Positions 25,873 to 35,262 are shown, counted from the first letter of the stretch. The stretch: DNA of 64,000 nucleotides from Paenibacillus sp. 1781tsa1 (GCF_024159265.1 NZ_JAMYWY010000001.1:4898001-4962000); one strand, 5' to 3'. Made by a program: numbers and translations. The notes: generated by a model not told the origin, from the letters alone.

Positions 25873-26155
25873 AAAGGTAGCTCCCCCTTAAATAAGTCCT
25901 TACATATAGGTCGGCCAACGGTGGTTTTCCCCTGACCTTTGAATTCTCAGCTATAATCCTACCATAAAAAGATGACGAGCGGTATCCCTTAATCATGCTT
26001 TCCGTTTCTGCCATTAAACATGCCTATTATAAGCAGTCAGACTCGAACTCGCTTGCATAAAACGTTCCGCTTTTTCTAACGATAGATATAACCAGTGACA
26101 ACGATGAAGCACTGTTAATGATTGTCCATAATGAACGAAGGAGGTTCCATCCACC

Positions 26156-28030
26156 ATGTCCAGACCGAAATGGATTAACTGGGCCCTAGCAGCTGGTGCG
26201 GGAGCACTCGCTCTGACACTTCTGCTTCCAACATCAAATCGTCCCGAACCCAAGCCTAGTGCCCTGTCTGATTCTGCTCATGAAGAGCACACGAGTAAAC
26301 AGCGTCTGAAAGTGCAGGATGTCAAAGCGACCGATCTTCTGACCCGCATGGATGCCAAGCAGCATCTCAGTATCATGCTGGAAAAAACCGCCACAATGAA
26401 TGCTGCGCAGGTGAGTCGATATGTGAATGATCTCCGAGGTTCACATGAACATATCAAATCCATTCATCTCATGAACATCAATGGCTCATTCAATAAACCG
26501 TTTGATCAGGCTTCCACACAAGGAAGCAAGTTGGAACAACAGAAGCTTCAACATGCGCTGAACCTTGCCAAAAAAGCGGTAAACAAACGTCAAAGTTTTG
26601 AATCCTCTTCTTTTCCTTTGGGAAAAGAAAAATATTTTGTTATGGGGCAACCCTCCAAAGATGGCAAAAGAGCGGTAATTGCCTTGTTCAGCCAGAACGT
26701 ATTAAATGCTGTTGAAGAACATCAGCGCAAAAATCTGCGCATGATCCCTTATCCGCGTGAGGGTAAATTCAAAATTGAGTCTGTTCACCCGGATACACTT
26801 AACGAAATCACAGTGAAAACCGGACATGATAACGCCAATGCCAGTCATTTTTACGAAAATGAAATTGTCATCCGTTTTCGCCAGGATCCCGGTGAACGTG
26901 ATATGCGTATCATTAAATCTGATCTAAGGTCTAACTCAATACGCAAGCTGGGATACACGTATGTTTTTCGGTCAGAAAACATGAGTTACAAGCAATTGCA
27001 TAGCTATTTCGAAAGCAAATGGAATCCACTCTATATGGAGCCCCACTACATGTATTTAACCAATGATACCGTAACTGAACAAACCGATGTAACGATACCC
27101 AATGACATTTTGTTCTCCGATTATCAGTGGAACCTGCCTGCAATTGAGACAAACAGAGGTTGGAATATTACCAGAGGAAACAAAGATGTCATCGTTGCAG
27201 TGGTCGACACGGGGGTTGATATGAATCACCCTGACCTGAAGGGCAAGCTCCTTGATGGTTATAATGTGGTTGAACCGGGTAGCAAACCGATGGATGATGT
27301 GGGACATGGCACACACGTCGCAGGCATTATCGGCGCTATTGTCAACAATAATGAAGGCGTGGCAGGCATGAGCTGGTATAACAAGGTACTACCGGTTAAA
27401 GTACTCGACAACTCGGGTTCTGGTACCACGTATGCCGTTGCCGAAGGCATCATCTGGGCAGCCGATCATGGAGCCAAAGTGATCAACATGAGTCTGGGCA
27501 ATTATGCTGATGCACAATTTCTTCATGATGCCATTAAATATGCTTTTGACCGGGATATCGTCCTGATTGCAGCAACAGGGAACGATAATACAGAGCGTCC
27601 AGGATACCCTGCTGCTTATCCGGAAGTATTTGCCGTATCTGCTACGGACCCGGATATGAGCAAAGCTTCCTATTCCAACTATGGGGATTATGTGGATGTG
27701 ATGGCCCCGGGGTCCAGTATCGCCAGTACCTATCCAAACAATCAGTATGCGGCCTTGTCTGGAACGTCCATGGCTAGCCCCCATGTAGCCGCACTTGCAG
27801 GTTTGATTCGTTCGTTAAACCCGGATTTGACCAACACGGAAGTGATGGATTTGATGCGACAAAGTGTTATTGACCTCGGTGATCCGGGTCACGATAAGTA
27901 TTTCGGCTATGGCCAAATCGATGTCTATAAGGCATTGCAAGCCGCATCAGGCAACAGCGCTCCTTTGCAGTTCTGGCCGCAACATGTCAGACAACAAATG
28001 GATAATACAATGAAAAAGTATACCCAGTAA
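26156..28030 (+). CDS. S8 (subtilisin-like) serine protease with long N-terminal prodomain
   Basis: A 624-residue protein anchored or exported by one hydrophobic segment (residues 9-26). About 290 residues of non-catalytic sequence precede the subtilase domain, including ENEIVIRFRQDPGERDMRII, a probable inhibitor/chaperone-like propeptide. The catalytic triad is visible: Asp351 in VVDTGVD, His384 in GHGTHVAG and Ser538 in GTSMASPHVA, with the oxyanion-hole Asn in AATGND. The protein ends shortly after the catalytic domain with a basic tail. ATG 26156 follows AAGGAGG at 11 nt. It is a single-gene unit, and its substrate is unknown. Confidence 0.92.
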   Translation: MSRPKWINWALAAGAGALALTLLLPTSNRPEPKPSALSDSAHEEHTSKQRLKVQDVKATDLLTRMDAKQHLSIMLEKTATMNAAQVSRYVNDLRGSHEHIKSIHLMNINGSFNKPFDQASTQGSKLEQQKLQHALNLAKKAVNKRQSFESSSFPLGKEKYFVMGQPSKDGKRAVIALFSQNVLNAVEEHQRKNLRMIPYPREGKFKIESVHPDTLNEITVKTGHDNANASHFYENEIVIRFRQDPGERDMRIIKSDLRSNSIRKLGYTYVFRSENMSYKQLHSYFESKWNPLYMEPHYMYLTNDTVTEQTDVTIPNDILFSDYQWNLPAIETNRGWNITRGNKDVIVAVVDTGVDMNHPDLKGKLLDGYNVVEPGSKPMDDVGHGTHVAGIIGAIVNNNEGVAGMSWYNKVLPVKVLDNSGSGTTYAVAEGIIWAADHGAKVINMSLGNYADAQFLHDAIKYAFDRDIVLIAATGNDNTERPGYPAAYPEVFAVSATDPDMSKASYSNYGDYVDVMAPGSSIASTYPNNQYAALSGTSMASPHVAALAGLIRSLNPDLTNTEVMDLMRQSVIDLGDPGHDKYFGYGQIDVYKALQAASGNSAPLQFWPQHVRQQMDNTMKKYTQ

Positions 28031-28061
28031 CCGTAACGACTCTACTCCGTAAAAATACAAA

Positions 28062-28090
28062 AGCAGCTGCGCCCCGGGGCGTACGCTGCT
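28062..28090. terminator. Terminator between the S8 protease and the CotD-like gene
   Basis: GC-rich stem AGCAGCTGCGCC / GGGCGTACGCTGCT. On the minus strand it is followed by TTTTGTATTTTT (downstream of the coat gene); on the plus strand by CTTTGGTTTAT. Probably serves both convergent genes. Confidence 0.65.
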
Positions 28091-28130
28091 CTTTGGTTTA
28101 TATCCAATTTCCCCGGGGCACCCGCTGCGA

Positions 28131-28388
28131 TTAGCGCTTGCGAGAAGACGTGCGGGCTTTACTTGATTTTTTCACGGACTTTTTCTTCGGATTGTGACTG
28201 GAAACATAACAAGGGTCCTCTTCTTTGACAACTACAGGGTACATGTGGTGGTGAATCGGAACACAGTGATGTTTTTTGATCACTTCAATCGGGTGGATGA
28301 CAGGTACGATCTGTGGGATGTAGTAATCCTCAACAACCTGGATCGGGTCACAGACAATCGGGCAAAGCGGTGGACAGTAATGGTTCAT
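28131..28388 (-). CDS. CotD-like spore coat protein
   Basis: An 85-residue protein, MNHYCPPLCP at its start, rich in His, Cys, Pro, Val and Ile (IVPVIHPIEVIKKHHCVPIHHH) with a very basic Ser/Lys/Arg tail (KKKSVKKSSKARTSSRKR). The HPxxV/I repeats and paired cysteines resemble CotD of Bacillus spore coats. The reading frame extends upstream to 28463, but only ATG 28388 gives the Cys-rich coat-like start, with AAGGGAG 11 nt upstream. Expression under a late mother-cell sigma factor is expected from family, not demonstrated here. Confidence 0.6.
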   Translation of the reverse strand: MNHYCPPLCPIVCDPIQVVEDYYIPQIVPVIHPIEVIKKHHCVPIHHHMYPVVVKEEDPCYVSSHNPKKKSVKKSSKARTSSRKR

Positions 28389-28474
28389 TTCAAAACCAAC
28401 TCCCTTTCTGGTGATACTATAACCTATTGCAGCAGGTCGAAAGTGGATTGGATGTATGTCCATACTCCGAAAAA

Positions 28475-29995
28475 TTATATGAGCGGTAGCCTGTCCGCCA
28501 CTGTCCCACCCTGCCCAGGTGATACGCTGTCAATGACTCCGCAAAGCACACGAAGGCCTTCACACAAAAGCTCAACGTTTGTTACAGTGAAGCAGATACG
28601 CAGACTTGGTGTATCCATCTCCCCTACATAACAGGCGGAACCAGGGAGGAAAGAGACCCCTGCAGAAAGTGATTGATGATGCAGCTCACGCATATCCAAG
28701 TTACTCGGGAGTTGGAGCCACAGATTGAGTCCTCCCTCCGGCAAGCGCCATTGCATTCCCATAGGAGCATGCTCTTCCAGCACTTCAGATGCTGCGCACA
28801 AACGAGAATACAATTCATCCCTCAATCGGGATACATAAGCACCGTACTGATTCTGAATAAAAGATTGCAATGCCTTTTGTGTAAGCAGTGGACTGCCCAA
28901 GTCTGCCGTAGATTTCGCAGCCACAAGTCGGGTCAATACACTTCCGTCTGCGATGGCACAGGCTATACGGCAACCTGGAGAGAGCACCTTGCTGAAGCTT
29001 TTGATATATACGACATGACCTGTCCCATCCATCGATTTAATGGAAGCTGGCGGAGGGTCCCGAAAATAAAGATCTGCAAACGGGTCATCCTCCAAAATGA
29101 GGCAGTGGTAGCTTTGCGCAAGATTCAGAAGTTGTGCTCGCCTTCTTGCACTCATCGTAATACCTGTTGGATTGTGATAGGTCGGGATCGTATAGATCAG
29201 CTTGGGCGGATAGGTATCACATAACCGGGTCAACAGATCGATACGCATGCCTTCATCATCCATCGGAACTGTAATGATCTTCGCGCCTCTACTCGTAAAT
29301 ACATCAATGGCGCCGGTATAGCTTGGTGCCTCCATGTATACAACATCCCCAGGTCCAACAAAAGTCCGTGCCACAAGATCAATTCCCTGCTGAGCACCAC
29401 TTGTAATTAGCATGCGTTCAGGTACCACCTGTAGTCCACGCTCGGCAAAATGTTCGGCGAAAACCTGTCTTAACTCCCGATCTCCCTGAAAAGATCCATA
29501 CGCCGCCATACGCTCAGCATGATCAGAGGAAAGCCGGTAGGCACTGTCGATAATCTCGCGTGTAGGTAGCAGTTCAGGCTGAATCGCTGACATATGAAGT
29601 TCATACCGCACTTGAGGGGACGTATCAAAATGTCTCCAGAGCTGCGCTCGCGGTAAATAATCCACGAGTGCCATCTGCCAATTCCATGATGTACTGGATT
29701 CACTGTTGGCATGGTTACGCTTGGCTCGGTCAAGATCCTCCATCGGATCTTCGTTTAATGTACCTCTTACATAACAACCTTTCCCCTGGGAGCAGGTGAT
29801 CAATTGAATCGCTTCAAGTTCAGCATACGCTTTGGATACAGTGACCAGGCTAACACCCAAATCCGCGGTCATTTTACGAACAGAAGGAAGTCGGGTTCCT
29901 GGTTCAATGAGTCCTGATCTGATGCGATCGGCAATCGTTAGCGCAATCTGGACGTACAATTTTGTACTGCTTCCCCTTTTTAATTCGATATGCAT
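28475..29995 (-). CDS. MocR/GntR-family PLP-dependent transcriptional regulator
   Basis: A 506-residue regulator. The first ~75 residues are a GntR winged helix (LYVQIALTIADRIRSG, then LPSVRKMTADLGVSLVTVSK), linked to a fold-type I aminotransferase domain whose PLP lysine is in VYIKSFSKVLSPG. MocR proteins sense PLP or an amino compound and control neighbouring genes. Here the divergent neighbour is an aminotransferase, and the 107-nt gap holds four matching half-sites. The start ATG 29995 (MHIELKRGSS) follows GGGGGAG; the in-frame start at 30025 lies within the operator region. Target and effector are unknown; GabR, PdxR and lysine-type roles are all possible. Confidence 0.92.
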   Translation of the reverse strand: MHIELKRGSSTKLYVQIALTIADRIRSGLIEPGTRLPSVRKMTADLGVSLVTVSKAYAELEAIQLITCSQGKGCYVRGTLNEDPMEDLDRAKRNHANSESSTSWNWQMALVDYLPRAQLWRHFDTSPQVRYELHMSAIQPELLPTREIIDSAYRLSSDHAERMAAYGSFQGDRELRQVFAEHFAERGLQVVPERMLITSGAQQGIDLVARTFVGPGDVVYMEAPSYTGAIDVFTSRGAKIITVPMDDEGMRIDLLTRLCDTYPPKLIYTIPTYHNPTGITMSARRRAQLLNLAQSYHCLILEDDPFADLYFRDPPPASIKSMDGTGHVVYIKSFSKVLSPGCRIACAIADGSVLTRLVAAKSTADLGSPLLTQKALQSFIQNQYGAYVSRLRDELYSRLCAASEVLEEHAPMGMQWRLPEGGLNLWLQLPSNLDMRELHHQSLSAGVSFLPGSACYVGEMDTPSLRICFTVTNVELLCEGLRVLCGVIDSVSPGQGGTVADRLPLI

Positions 29996-30009
29996 GGTTG
30001 CTCCCCCAA

Positions 30010-30088
30010 CTGTTATGATCTTCATTTTACTGTTATAGTGCAGTCCGTCTATTATAGTTTATAATATCAGTATAACAGTGAATAACAG
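30010..30088. promoter_or_regulatory. Candidate MocR operator, four CTGTTAT half-sites
   Basis: In the gap between the divergent genes, CTGTTAT occurs at 30010-30016 and 30030-30037 (with a final A), and its inverse TATAACAG / ATAACAG at 30071-30078 and 30082-30088. Two direct repeats on each side form a near-symmetrical array around AT-rich DNA containing TATAAT-like hexamers on both strands. The pattern fits the direct-repeat plus inverted-repeat operators of MocR regulators. Confidence 0.65.
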
Positions 30089-30102
30089 GAGATGAGAATA
30101 AC

Positions 30103-31332
30103 ATGAGTATCCCTTGGTCCAAAATGGCACAAAACACCCCGTCCTCTGTCGTTCGCGACATGCTCCAGGCCGCTCAGGCACCTGGAATGATCTCACTAGC
30201 CGGTGGATTACCAGCCCAGACTTCTTTCCCGCTGGAAGCCATTCGCGTTGCGTATGAAAAAGTATTTATGAGCGGAGCAGCCGCTCTTCAATATGCGGAG
30301 ACTGAGGGTTACCGTCCTCTTCGCGCCAAAATCGCCGAACGTCTTGAATCCAAGGGCATTCCCGCTTCACCCGATCACATGCTTCTCACTACCGGTTCAC
30401 AGCAATCCATTGACTTGGTTTGCCGCATTCTTCTCGACCCGGGTGACCGCGTATTGGTTGAATCACCAACCTACCTCGCTGCTCTGCAAGTCATTCATTC
30501 CTATCAAGCTGAATCTCACGGCGTAACCTGTGATGATCACGGAATGTTGCCTGAATCTCTGGAAGAACAGCTCCAGTTGCATCGTCCAAAACTCGTCTAT
30601 ATTAACCCAACGTTCTCCAATCCTACGGGAAAAGTATGGTCACGAGAAAGAAGACAGCAGGCTGTAGATCTGTGCCGCAAGTACGGTGTACTTATTCTGG
30701 AAGATGATCCCTATGGTGAAATCCGGTTCAATCCGGAGCAATTGGATGTCCCTGCTCTCGCAGAACTGGATGCAGTATCCTATGACGGCCCTTCCAATGT
30801 TATCTACACCAGTACATTCTCCAAAACGGTAGCACCCGGCCTGCGTACTGGCTGGATACTGGCTGCTCCCGATATTGTAAAAATGGCCGCACGAGCGAAA
30901 CAAGGTGCCGACTTGCATTCCAGCAGCATTGACCAAAGAGCGCTTCATGCGCTGCTTGAATCTTTCGATCTGGATGCACATATTCGCCATATTTCAGAGG
31001 ATTACGAACAACGGATGAACACCCTGACCACACTCATGGCAGCCAAATCATGGGAAGGCATCTCATGGAATTCACCACAAGGTGGCATGTTCTTGTGGCT
31101 GCAACTACCTGAAGGCATGCTGGCAAGCAATCTGTTCACTTATGGTATCCAGGAGAAAGTGTGCATTGTTCCGGGTGATTCCTTCTATGCAGGTACACCA
31201 GAGTTAAACCGCATGCGAATCAACTTTACTCATACGGACCCTGAGCTTCTTCCAGAAGCCGTGGAAAGAATGGATCGCGCCATCCAACGCTGGCATGCAT
31301 CCCTAACATCGGACAGTGTTGTTACACTGTAA
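30103..31332 (+). CDS. PLP-dependent aminotransferase (LysN/2-aminoadipate type)
   Basis: A 409-residue class I/II aminotransferase without a helix-turn-helix. Motifs: MISLAGGLPAQTSFP near the start, LLTTGSQQSIDLVCRIL, NPTFSNPTGKVWS, and the PLP lysine in IYTSTFSKTVAPGLRTGWI. The MISLAGGLP start and the absence of the regulatory domain place it with the 2-aminoadipate/aromatic/branched-chain aminotransferases related to LysN. ATG 30103 follows AGGAG at 11 nt. It is almost certainly under the control of the divergent MocR. The substrate amino acid is not determined by sequence. Confidence 0.93.
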   Translation: MSIPWSKMAQNTPSSVVRDMLQAAQAPGMISLAGGLPAQTSFPLEAIRVAYEKVFMSGAAALQYAETEGYRPLRAKIAERLESKGIPASPDHMLLTTGSQQSIDLVCRILLDPGDRVLVESPTYLAALQVIHSYQAESHGVTCDDHGMLPESLEEQLQLHRPKLVYINPTFSNPTGKVWSRERRQQAVDLCRKYGVLILEDDPYGEIRFNPEQLDVPALAELDAVSYDGPSNVIYTSTFSKTVAPGLRTGWILAAPDIVKMAARAKQGADLHSSSIDQRALHALLESFDLDAHIRHISEDYEQRMNTLTTLMAAKSWEGISWNSPQGGMFLWLQLPEGMLASNLFTYGIQEKVCIVPGDSFYAGTPELNRMRINFTHTDPELLPEAVERMDRAIQRWHASLTSDSVVTL

Positions 31333-31404
31333 TGAACTGTCATAATCGTTTCGCTATCCGTTAGCGTATGTAGGTTAAATAACTTGATATGAGAAACAAA
31401 AACA

Positions 31405-31453
31405 AAAATAAGGCGGCAGGCCCGAGAATCTCGGAACTGCCGCCTTATTTTAT
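31405..31453. terminator. Bidirectional terminator between the aminotransferase and rnpB
   Basis: A 14-bp stem AAAATAAGGCGGCA / TGCCGCCTTATTTT with a CCGAGAATCTCGG inner hairpin and T-runs on both strands. It ends the aminotransferase transcript and would also stop read-through from rnpB, which lies about 145 nt beyond it. Confidence 0.85.
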
Positions 31454-31596
31454 AGAACCTGTTATCAACAGGAGTTATGATTTTTCAGATGTTCATGGGT
31501 CCTTCTGATCAGTCAGGCCATCGAATGATTCATACGAGTTGTCCTCGACTGATAGGTGGACTACATTGTGTTGCAATAGTGATGTGTTGTTGCAGT

Positions 31597-32012
31597 TAGG
31601 AAAGCTTACCGTAAGCCGGGTTCTGTGCTCTTCGTGGTTCATACGGGAACTACCCTCCCACCAGAAGCGACAATCATCTATCTAGGCCATACATTGCTGC
31701 ACAGCTCAAGCGACCAACCTAGACACACCTCGGGCTAAGGCTGCCTCCTCCGAAGAGGCGACTGTGTCCCATTAGGTCTTGCTCCAGATGGGGTTTACCA
31801 GGAACGAAGTCACCAGCGTTCCTCGGGGTCTCTTACACCTCGGTTCCATCCTTGCCTGTGCCGGAAGATCCGGCCATCGGCGGTCCATTTCTGTGGCACT
31901 ATCCTTCAACTCGCGCTGACTGGACGTTATCCAGCATCCTGCCCTGTGGAGCCCGGACTTTCCTCTCGTGGCAACAAAGGCCACCAGCGATTGTCTGTCA
32001 AGCTTTCCGAAC
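31597..32012 (-). ncRNA. rnpB: RNase P RNA (type A architecture)
   Basis: The catalytic RNA of RNase P, which matures tRNA 5' ends. On the minus strand the P1 helix closes GGAAAGCTT (near 32008-32000) with AAGCTTTCC (31608-31599). The universal core GAGAGGAAAGTCCGGGCTCC follows the 5' end, and ACAGAACCCGGCTTA precedes the 3' end. GATGGCCGGATC, GGTAAACCCC, GGAGCAAGACC and GGCCTAGATAGATGA lie between them in the expected order. CCGGGCTCC and ACAGAACCCGGCTTA are hallmarks of the ancestral type A, whereas Bacillus-type RNAs have CCATGCTCGC and AACATGGCTTA. Length about 410 nt. Confidence 0.93.
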
Positions 32013-32022
32013 AACATTACAT

Positions 32023-32051
32023 AGTATACAGGCATTTGGGTTCCCAGACAA
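32023..32051 (-). promoter_or_regulatory. Promoter of rnpB
   Basis: On the minus strand TTGTCT (32051-32046), 17 bp, then TATACT (32028-32023). Transcription would start near 32016, just before the RNase P RNA. Confidence 0.75.
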
Positions 32052-32088
32052 GCTTAATATTACTGGGAATTACACATCAACGGCCTTT

Positions 32089-33204
32089 TTAGATAAACTT
32101 GAATACTTCCGTATTTACCTCAGAAGCCGTAACTTGCGTATCATATCGTTTATCTTCCAAACGGGAACGAAGCCAATCCGCTGTTTTTGGTTTCATAATC
32201 TTCTCGGAATTATGTCCAGGGTCGATGATACACATACCTGCCATTAACGCATCATGAGCCGTGTGATAATCAATATCTCCAGTCACAATCACATCCGCAC
32301 CTTTGAAGCGGGCAGTGAGCGCGTAACGGCTGCCAGAGCCGCCAAGAACCGCTGCTTTTTTGATCTGCTTGTTCAGATCTCCTACAACACGCACATAAGG
32401 CACATTGAATTGGGTCTTCACGACCTCCACCAGCTCACCTAATGTCTTAGGCTCCCTAAGGGGTCCCAAGCGTCCCAAACCGAGCGTACGGCCCTTTAAA
32501 TCCATGGCATAGAGATCGTAGGCCACTTCCTCATACGGATGGGCCTTAAGCATCGCCTGAACGACCTTACTTCTCAGACTTTGCGGTACGATGGTCTCAA
32601 TCCGCATTTCTTCCACACGTTCCATCTGCCCCTGGGTACCGATAAAAGGTTGAGTGCCCTCACCGGGTACAAACGTTCCTGTACCTTCCGTGTTAAAGCT
32701 GCACTTGTTGTATTGACCGATACTCCCCGCTCCGGCTTCGAGTACCGCTTGAAGCACCTGTTCATGATGCGTACGTGGTACAAATACAGCCAGCTTGTAC
32801 AGATGATCTGTGTGTACATCTTCCAGCGATTCCTTACTGTCGATGCCAAGTGCCTCGGCCATCCAGTCATTCATACCACCCTCGGCCACGTCCAGATTCG
32901 TATGACTGATATAGACAGCAATATCATGCTTAATCAGCTTTTCATACAATTTACCCATAGGTGTATCTGTATTCAGTGACTTAACCGGACGGAAAATGAT
33001 AGCGTGATGAGCGATAATCAGGTTGGCACCAATACGAATCGCTTCGTCCACCACTTCATCCGTCACATCCAAAGCAACTAACACGTGACTGATTTCTTTT
33101 TGCAAACTGCCGAGCTGGAGACCAATTCGGTCATCCGGTACAGCCAGATGTTTGGGAGCGAGTTGCTCCATCAGTTGAATTACAGTTTGACCTTTGGCAA
33201 ACAT
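32089..33204 (-). CDS. Nif3-like dinuclear metal centre protein (YqfO)
   Basis: A 371-residue member of the NIF3/GTP cyclohydrolase I type 2 family. It has metal ligands in IIAHHAIIFRP and in the C-terminal DIDYHTAHDALMAG...DPGHNSEKI segment, and a central insertion of about 120 residues resembling PII/CutA domains, giving the longer YqfO-type protein rather than the 250-residue form. Start ATG 33204 follows GAAGGAGG and overlaps the end of trmK by 25 nt, so the two are translationally coupled. The biochemical role of the family is not settled. Confidence 0.88.
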   Translation of the reverse strand: MFAKGQTVIQLMEQLAPKHLAVPDDRIGLQLGSLQKEISHVLVALDVTDEVVDEAIRIGANLIIAHHAIIFRPVKSLNTDTPMGKLYEKLIKHDIAVYISHTNLDVAEGGMNDWMAEALGIDSKESLEDVHTDHLYKLAVFVPRTHHEQVLQAVLEAGAGSIGQYNKCSFNTEGTGTFVPGEGTQPFIGTQGQMERVEEMRIETIVPQSLRSKVVQAMLKAHPYEEVAYDLYAMDLKGRTLGLGRLGPLREPKTLGELVEVVKTQFNVPYVRVVGDLNKQIKKAAVLGGSGSRYALTARFKGADVIVTGDIDYHTAHDALMAGMCIIDPGHNSEKIMKPKTADWLRSRLEDKRYDTQVTASEVNTEVFKFI

Positions 33205-33938
33205 GCCAAAACCTCCTTCAAGTTTGCGATAAGACGCTCTACCTCAGCCGCCTTGTCTCGGGAAGTATCCTGATCGGATTTGGAGATGGAGTTTACAACC
33301 CCTTGCAGTTTGATGATCTCACTTTCCCATTTAGCAAAAAATACATCCGTTGGACGATCCACCAAATATGGCCCCATCCGCAGCAGCAAATCTTCCGTCA
33401 ATTCTGCCCCGCCTTGAAGCGGACGTGCACGATACACCTCTTCATTTGCAATCGGGCTTACGGATTGTGGCATCGCCGTTATAATCTCATAGATCTTGCC
33501 ATCTTCTTCGAGCAACTGTTCTGCCACAACCACCCAGTGATGCTCCAGCAACCAGCGTCTGAGAATATCTTCTCCCACATTGGGTTGCAAAATAAGTAAC
33601 TGGACTCCATCCAGTTTGGATAAACCTCGGTCCAAAATGGAGGCAATCAGAGCACCACCCATACCTGCAATGGTGATGACATCCACTTCTCCCGCAGAGA
33701 TTACATCCAATCCGTCTCCACGGCGTACAGTTATTTTTTCTTTCAGGCCAGCATCACTGACTTGTTTGCATGCAGCATCATAAGGGCCAGGATTGACTTC
33801 CCCGGCTACTGCATTTGCGGCTTTCCCACTGCGGATCGCGGCTACTGGCAGCAACGCGTGGTCTGAACCGATATCAGCCATGCGGCTGCCATCGGGAATT
33901 TGATCATGTATTCGCTGTAATCGATTCGAAAGTTTCAT
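33180..33938 (-). CDS. trmK: TrmK, tRNA (adenine22-N1)-methyltransferase
   Basis: SAM-dependent enzyme that methylates A22 in the D-loop of tRNA (B. subtilis YqfN). 252 residues: Rossmann motif I in SRMADIGSDHALLPVAAI, then ITIAGMGGALIASIL, QLLILQPNVGEDILRRWL, and a C-terminal helical domain. The reading frame extends 28 codons upstream, but ATG 33938 (MKLSNRLQRIHDQIPDG) has AGGTGCT and matches the family start. It overlaps the nif3-like gene. In B. subtilis cccA lies between yqfN and sigA; here there is only a terminator. Confidence 0.92.
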   Translation of the reverse strand: MKLSNRLQRIHDQIPDGSRMADIGSDHALLPVAAIRSGKAANAVAGEVNPGPYDAACKQVSDAGLKEKITVRRGDGLDVISAGEVDVITIAGMGGALIASILDRGLSKLDGVQLLILQPNVGEDILRRWLLEHHWVVVAEQLLEEDGKIYEIITAMPQSVSPIANEEVYRARPLQGGAELTEDLLLRMGPYLVDRPTDVFFAKWESEIIKLQGVVNSISKSDQDTSRDKAAEVERLIANLKEVLACLPKVKL

Positions 33939-34063
33939 GAAGCACCTACACCATTCATTTAATTTATTGATTTGCATTGAACAAGGAAAAGCGATAAAAT
34001 AAAATCCAATAAAACATTTCAAGGATGAATTTCCAAAACCAAGAAATCAAGACGTTCAAATTA

Positions 34064-34112
34064 AAAATAAAGGAGACCCCGCCGCCGCTAATGCGTCTTG
34101 CGGAAAGTCTCC
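34064..34112 (-). terminator. Terminator of the dnaG-rpoD operon
   Basis: Stem GGAGAC / GTCTCC around a GC-rich loop (34072-34112), followed on the minus strand by TTTATTTTTAA, 11 nt after the rpoD stop. Confidence 0.8.
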
Positions 34113-34122
34113 CGTAGTTCAA

Positions 34123-35262
34123 TTATTCGAGGAAATCTTTGAGTCGTTTACTACGACTCGGGTGACGCAATTTACGAAGAGCCTTGGCTTCAATCTGACG
34201 AATACGCTCACGCGTAACACCAAACACCTTGCCGACTTCCTCCAGCGTTCTCGTCCGTCCATCGTCCAGACCGAAACGTAGACGAAGCACGTTCTCTTCA
34301 CGTTCAGTCAGTGTATCCAATACATCTTCGAGCTGTTCTTTCAGCAACTCATACGCAGCAGCATCCGCCGGAGCAAGTGCTTCCTGATCCTCAATGAAGT
34401 CACCCAGATGGGAATCATCTTCCTCACCGATCGGTGTTTCCAGAGAAACCGGTTCCTGTGCAATCTTCGTAATTTCACGAACTTTCTCCACACTCAGATC
34501 CATCTCAGCAGCGATTTCTTCTGGTGTCGGTTCACGCCCAAGTTCCTGCAACAGCTGACGGGATACCCGGATCAGCTTATTAATCGTCTCCACCATGTGC
34601 ACAGGGATACGAATGGTACGCGCCTGGTCAGCAATAGCACGAGTGATCGCTTGACGGATCCACCATGTGGCATACGTACTGAACTTATATCCTTTTTTGT
34701 GGTCGAACTTCTCAACCGCTTTGATCAGGCCCATATTACCTTCCTGGATCAAATCAAGGAATAACATTCCACGTCCAACGTAACGCTTCGCGATACTGAC
34801 TACGAGTCGAAGGTTCGCTTCAGCCAGACGACGCTTGGCTTCTTCATCCCCGTTCTCAATCCGTTTAGCCAGTTGTACTTCATCATCTGCCGACAACAAT
34901 GGCACACGACCAATTTCCTTGAGATACATACGGACAGGGTCATTGATTTTGATTCCTGGCGGCAAGCTCAGATCATCATCAAAGTGGAATTCGTCCTCTC
35001 CCTCTCTGGTGTTGTTCTCGGAATCTTCACTAGGACGCAGTGTAACCTCTTCATCATTTTCATTCACTACATCGATACCCAGATCGCTCAGTTGCTCATA
35101 GAACTCATCCATTTGCTCTGCATCCTGCTCAAAAGGAGAGAGTTTCTCTATAATTTCCTTGTAATTCAGCGAAGCTCTTTTCTTACCTGATTCAATCAAT
35201 TGATCTTTAACCTGATCCAGTGTCAATTCTGTTTCTAGTTCAGTATGCTGATCATTCGCCAT
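34123..35262 (-). CDS. rpoD: RpoD (SigA), housekeeping sigma factor
   Basis: Primary sigma-70 factor that directs RNA polymerase to vegetative promoters. 379 residues: an acidic N-terminal region 1.1 (EQMDEFYEQLSDLGIDVVNE), region 1.2 (PVRMYLKEIGRVPLL), region 2 (MGLIKAVEKFDHKKGYKFS then TYATWWIRQAITR), region 3, and region 4.2 (VTRERIRQIEAKALRKLR). The length and the long region 1.1 are those of Bacillus SigA. It lies 43 nt downstream of dnaG in the conserved macromolecular synthesis operon, and a terminator follows it. Internal promoters within the operon are known in relatives but were not sought in detail. Confidence 0.97.
   Translation of the reverse strand: MANDQHTELETELTLDQVKDQLIESGKKRASLNYKEIIEKLSPFEQDAEQMDEFYEQLSDLGIDVVNENDEEVTLRPSEDSENNTREGEDEFHFDDDLSLPPGIKINDPVRMYLKEIGRVPLLSADDEVQLAKRIENGDEEAKRRLAEANLRLVVSIAKRYVGRGMLFLDLIQEGNMGLIKAVEKFDHKKGYKFSTYATWWIRQAITRAIADQARTIRIPVHMVETINKLIRVSRQLLQELGREPTPEEIAAEMDLSVEKVREITKIAQEPVSLETPIGEEDDSHLGDFIEDQEALAPADAAAYELLKEQLEDVLDTLTEREENVLRLRFGLDDGRTRTLEEVGKVFGVTRERIRQIEAKALRKLRHPSRSKRLKDFLE

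Noticed and set aside
31852..32247. 131-codon plus-strand reading frame over rnpB
   Set aside because: It overlaps the RNase P RNA and is a by-product of its composition.
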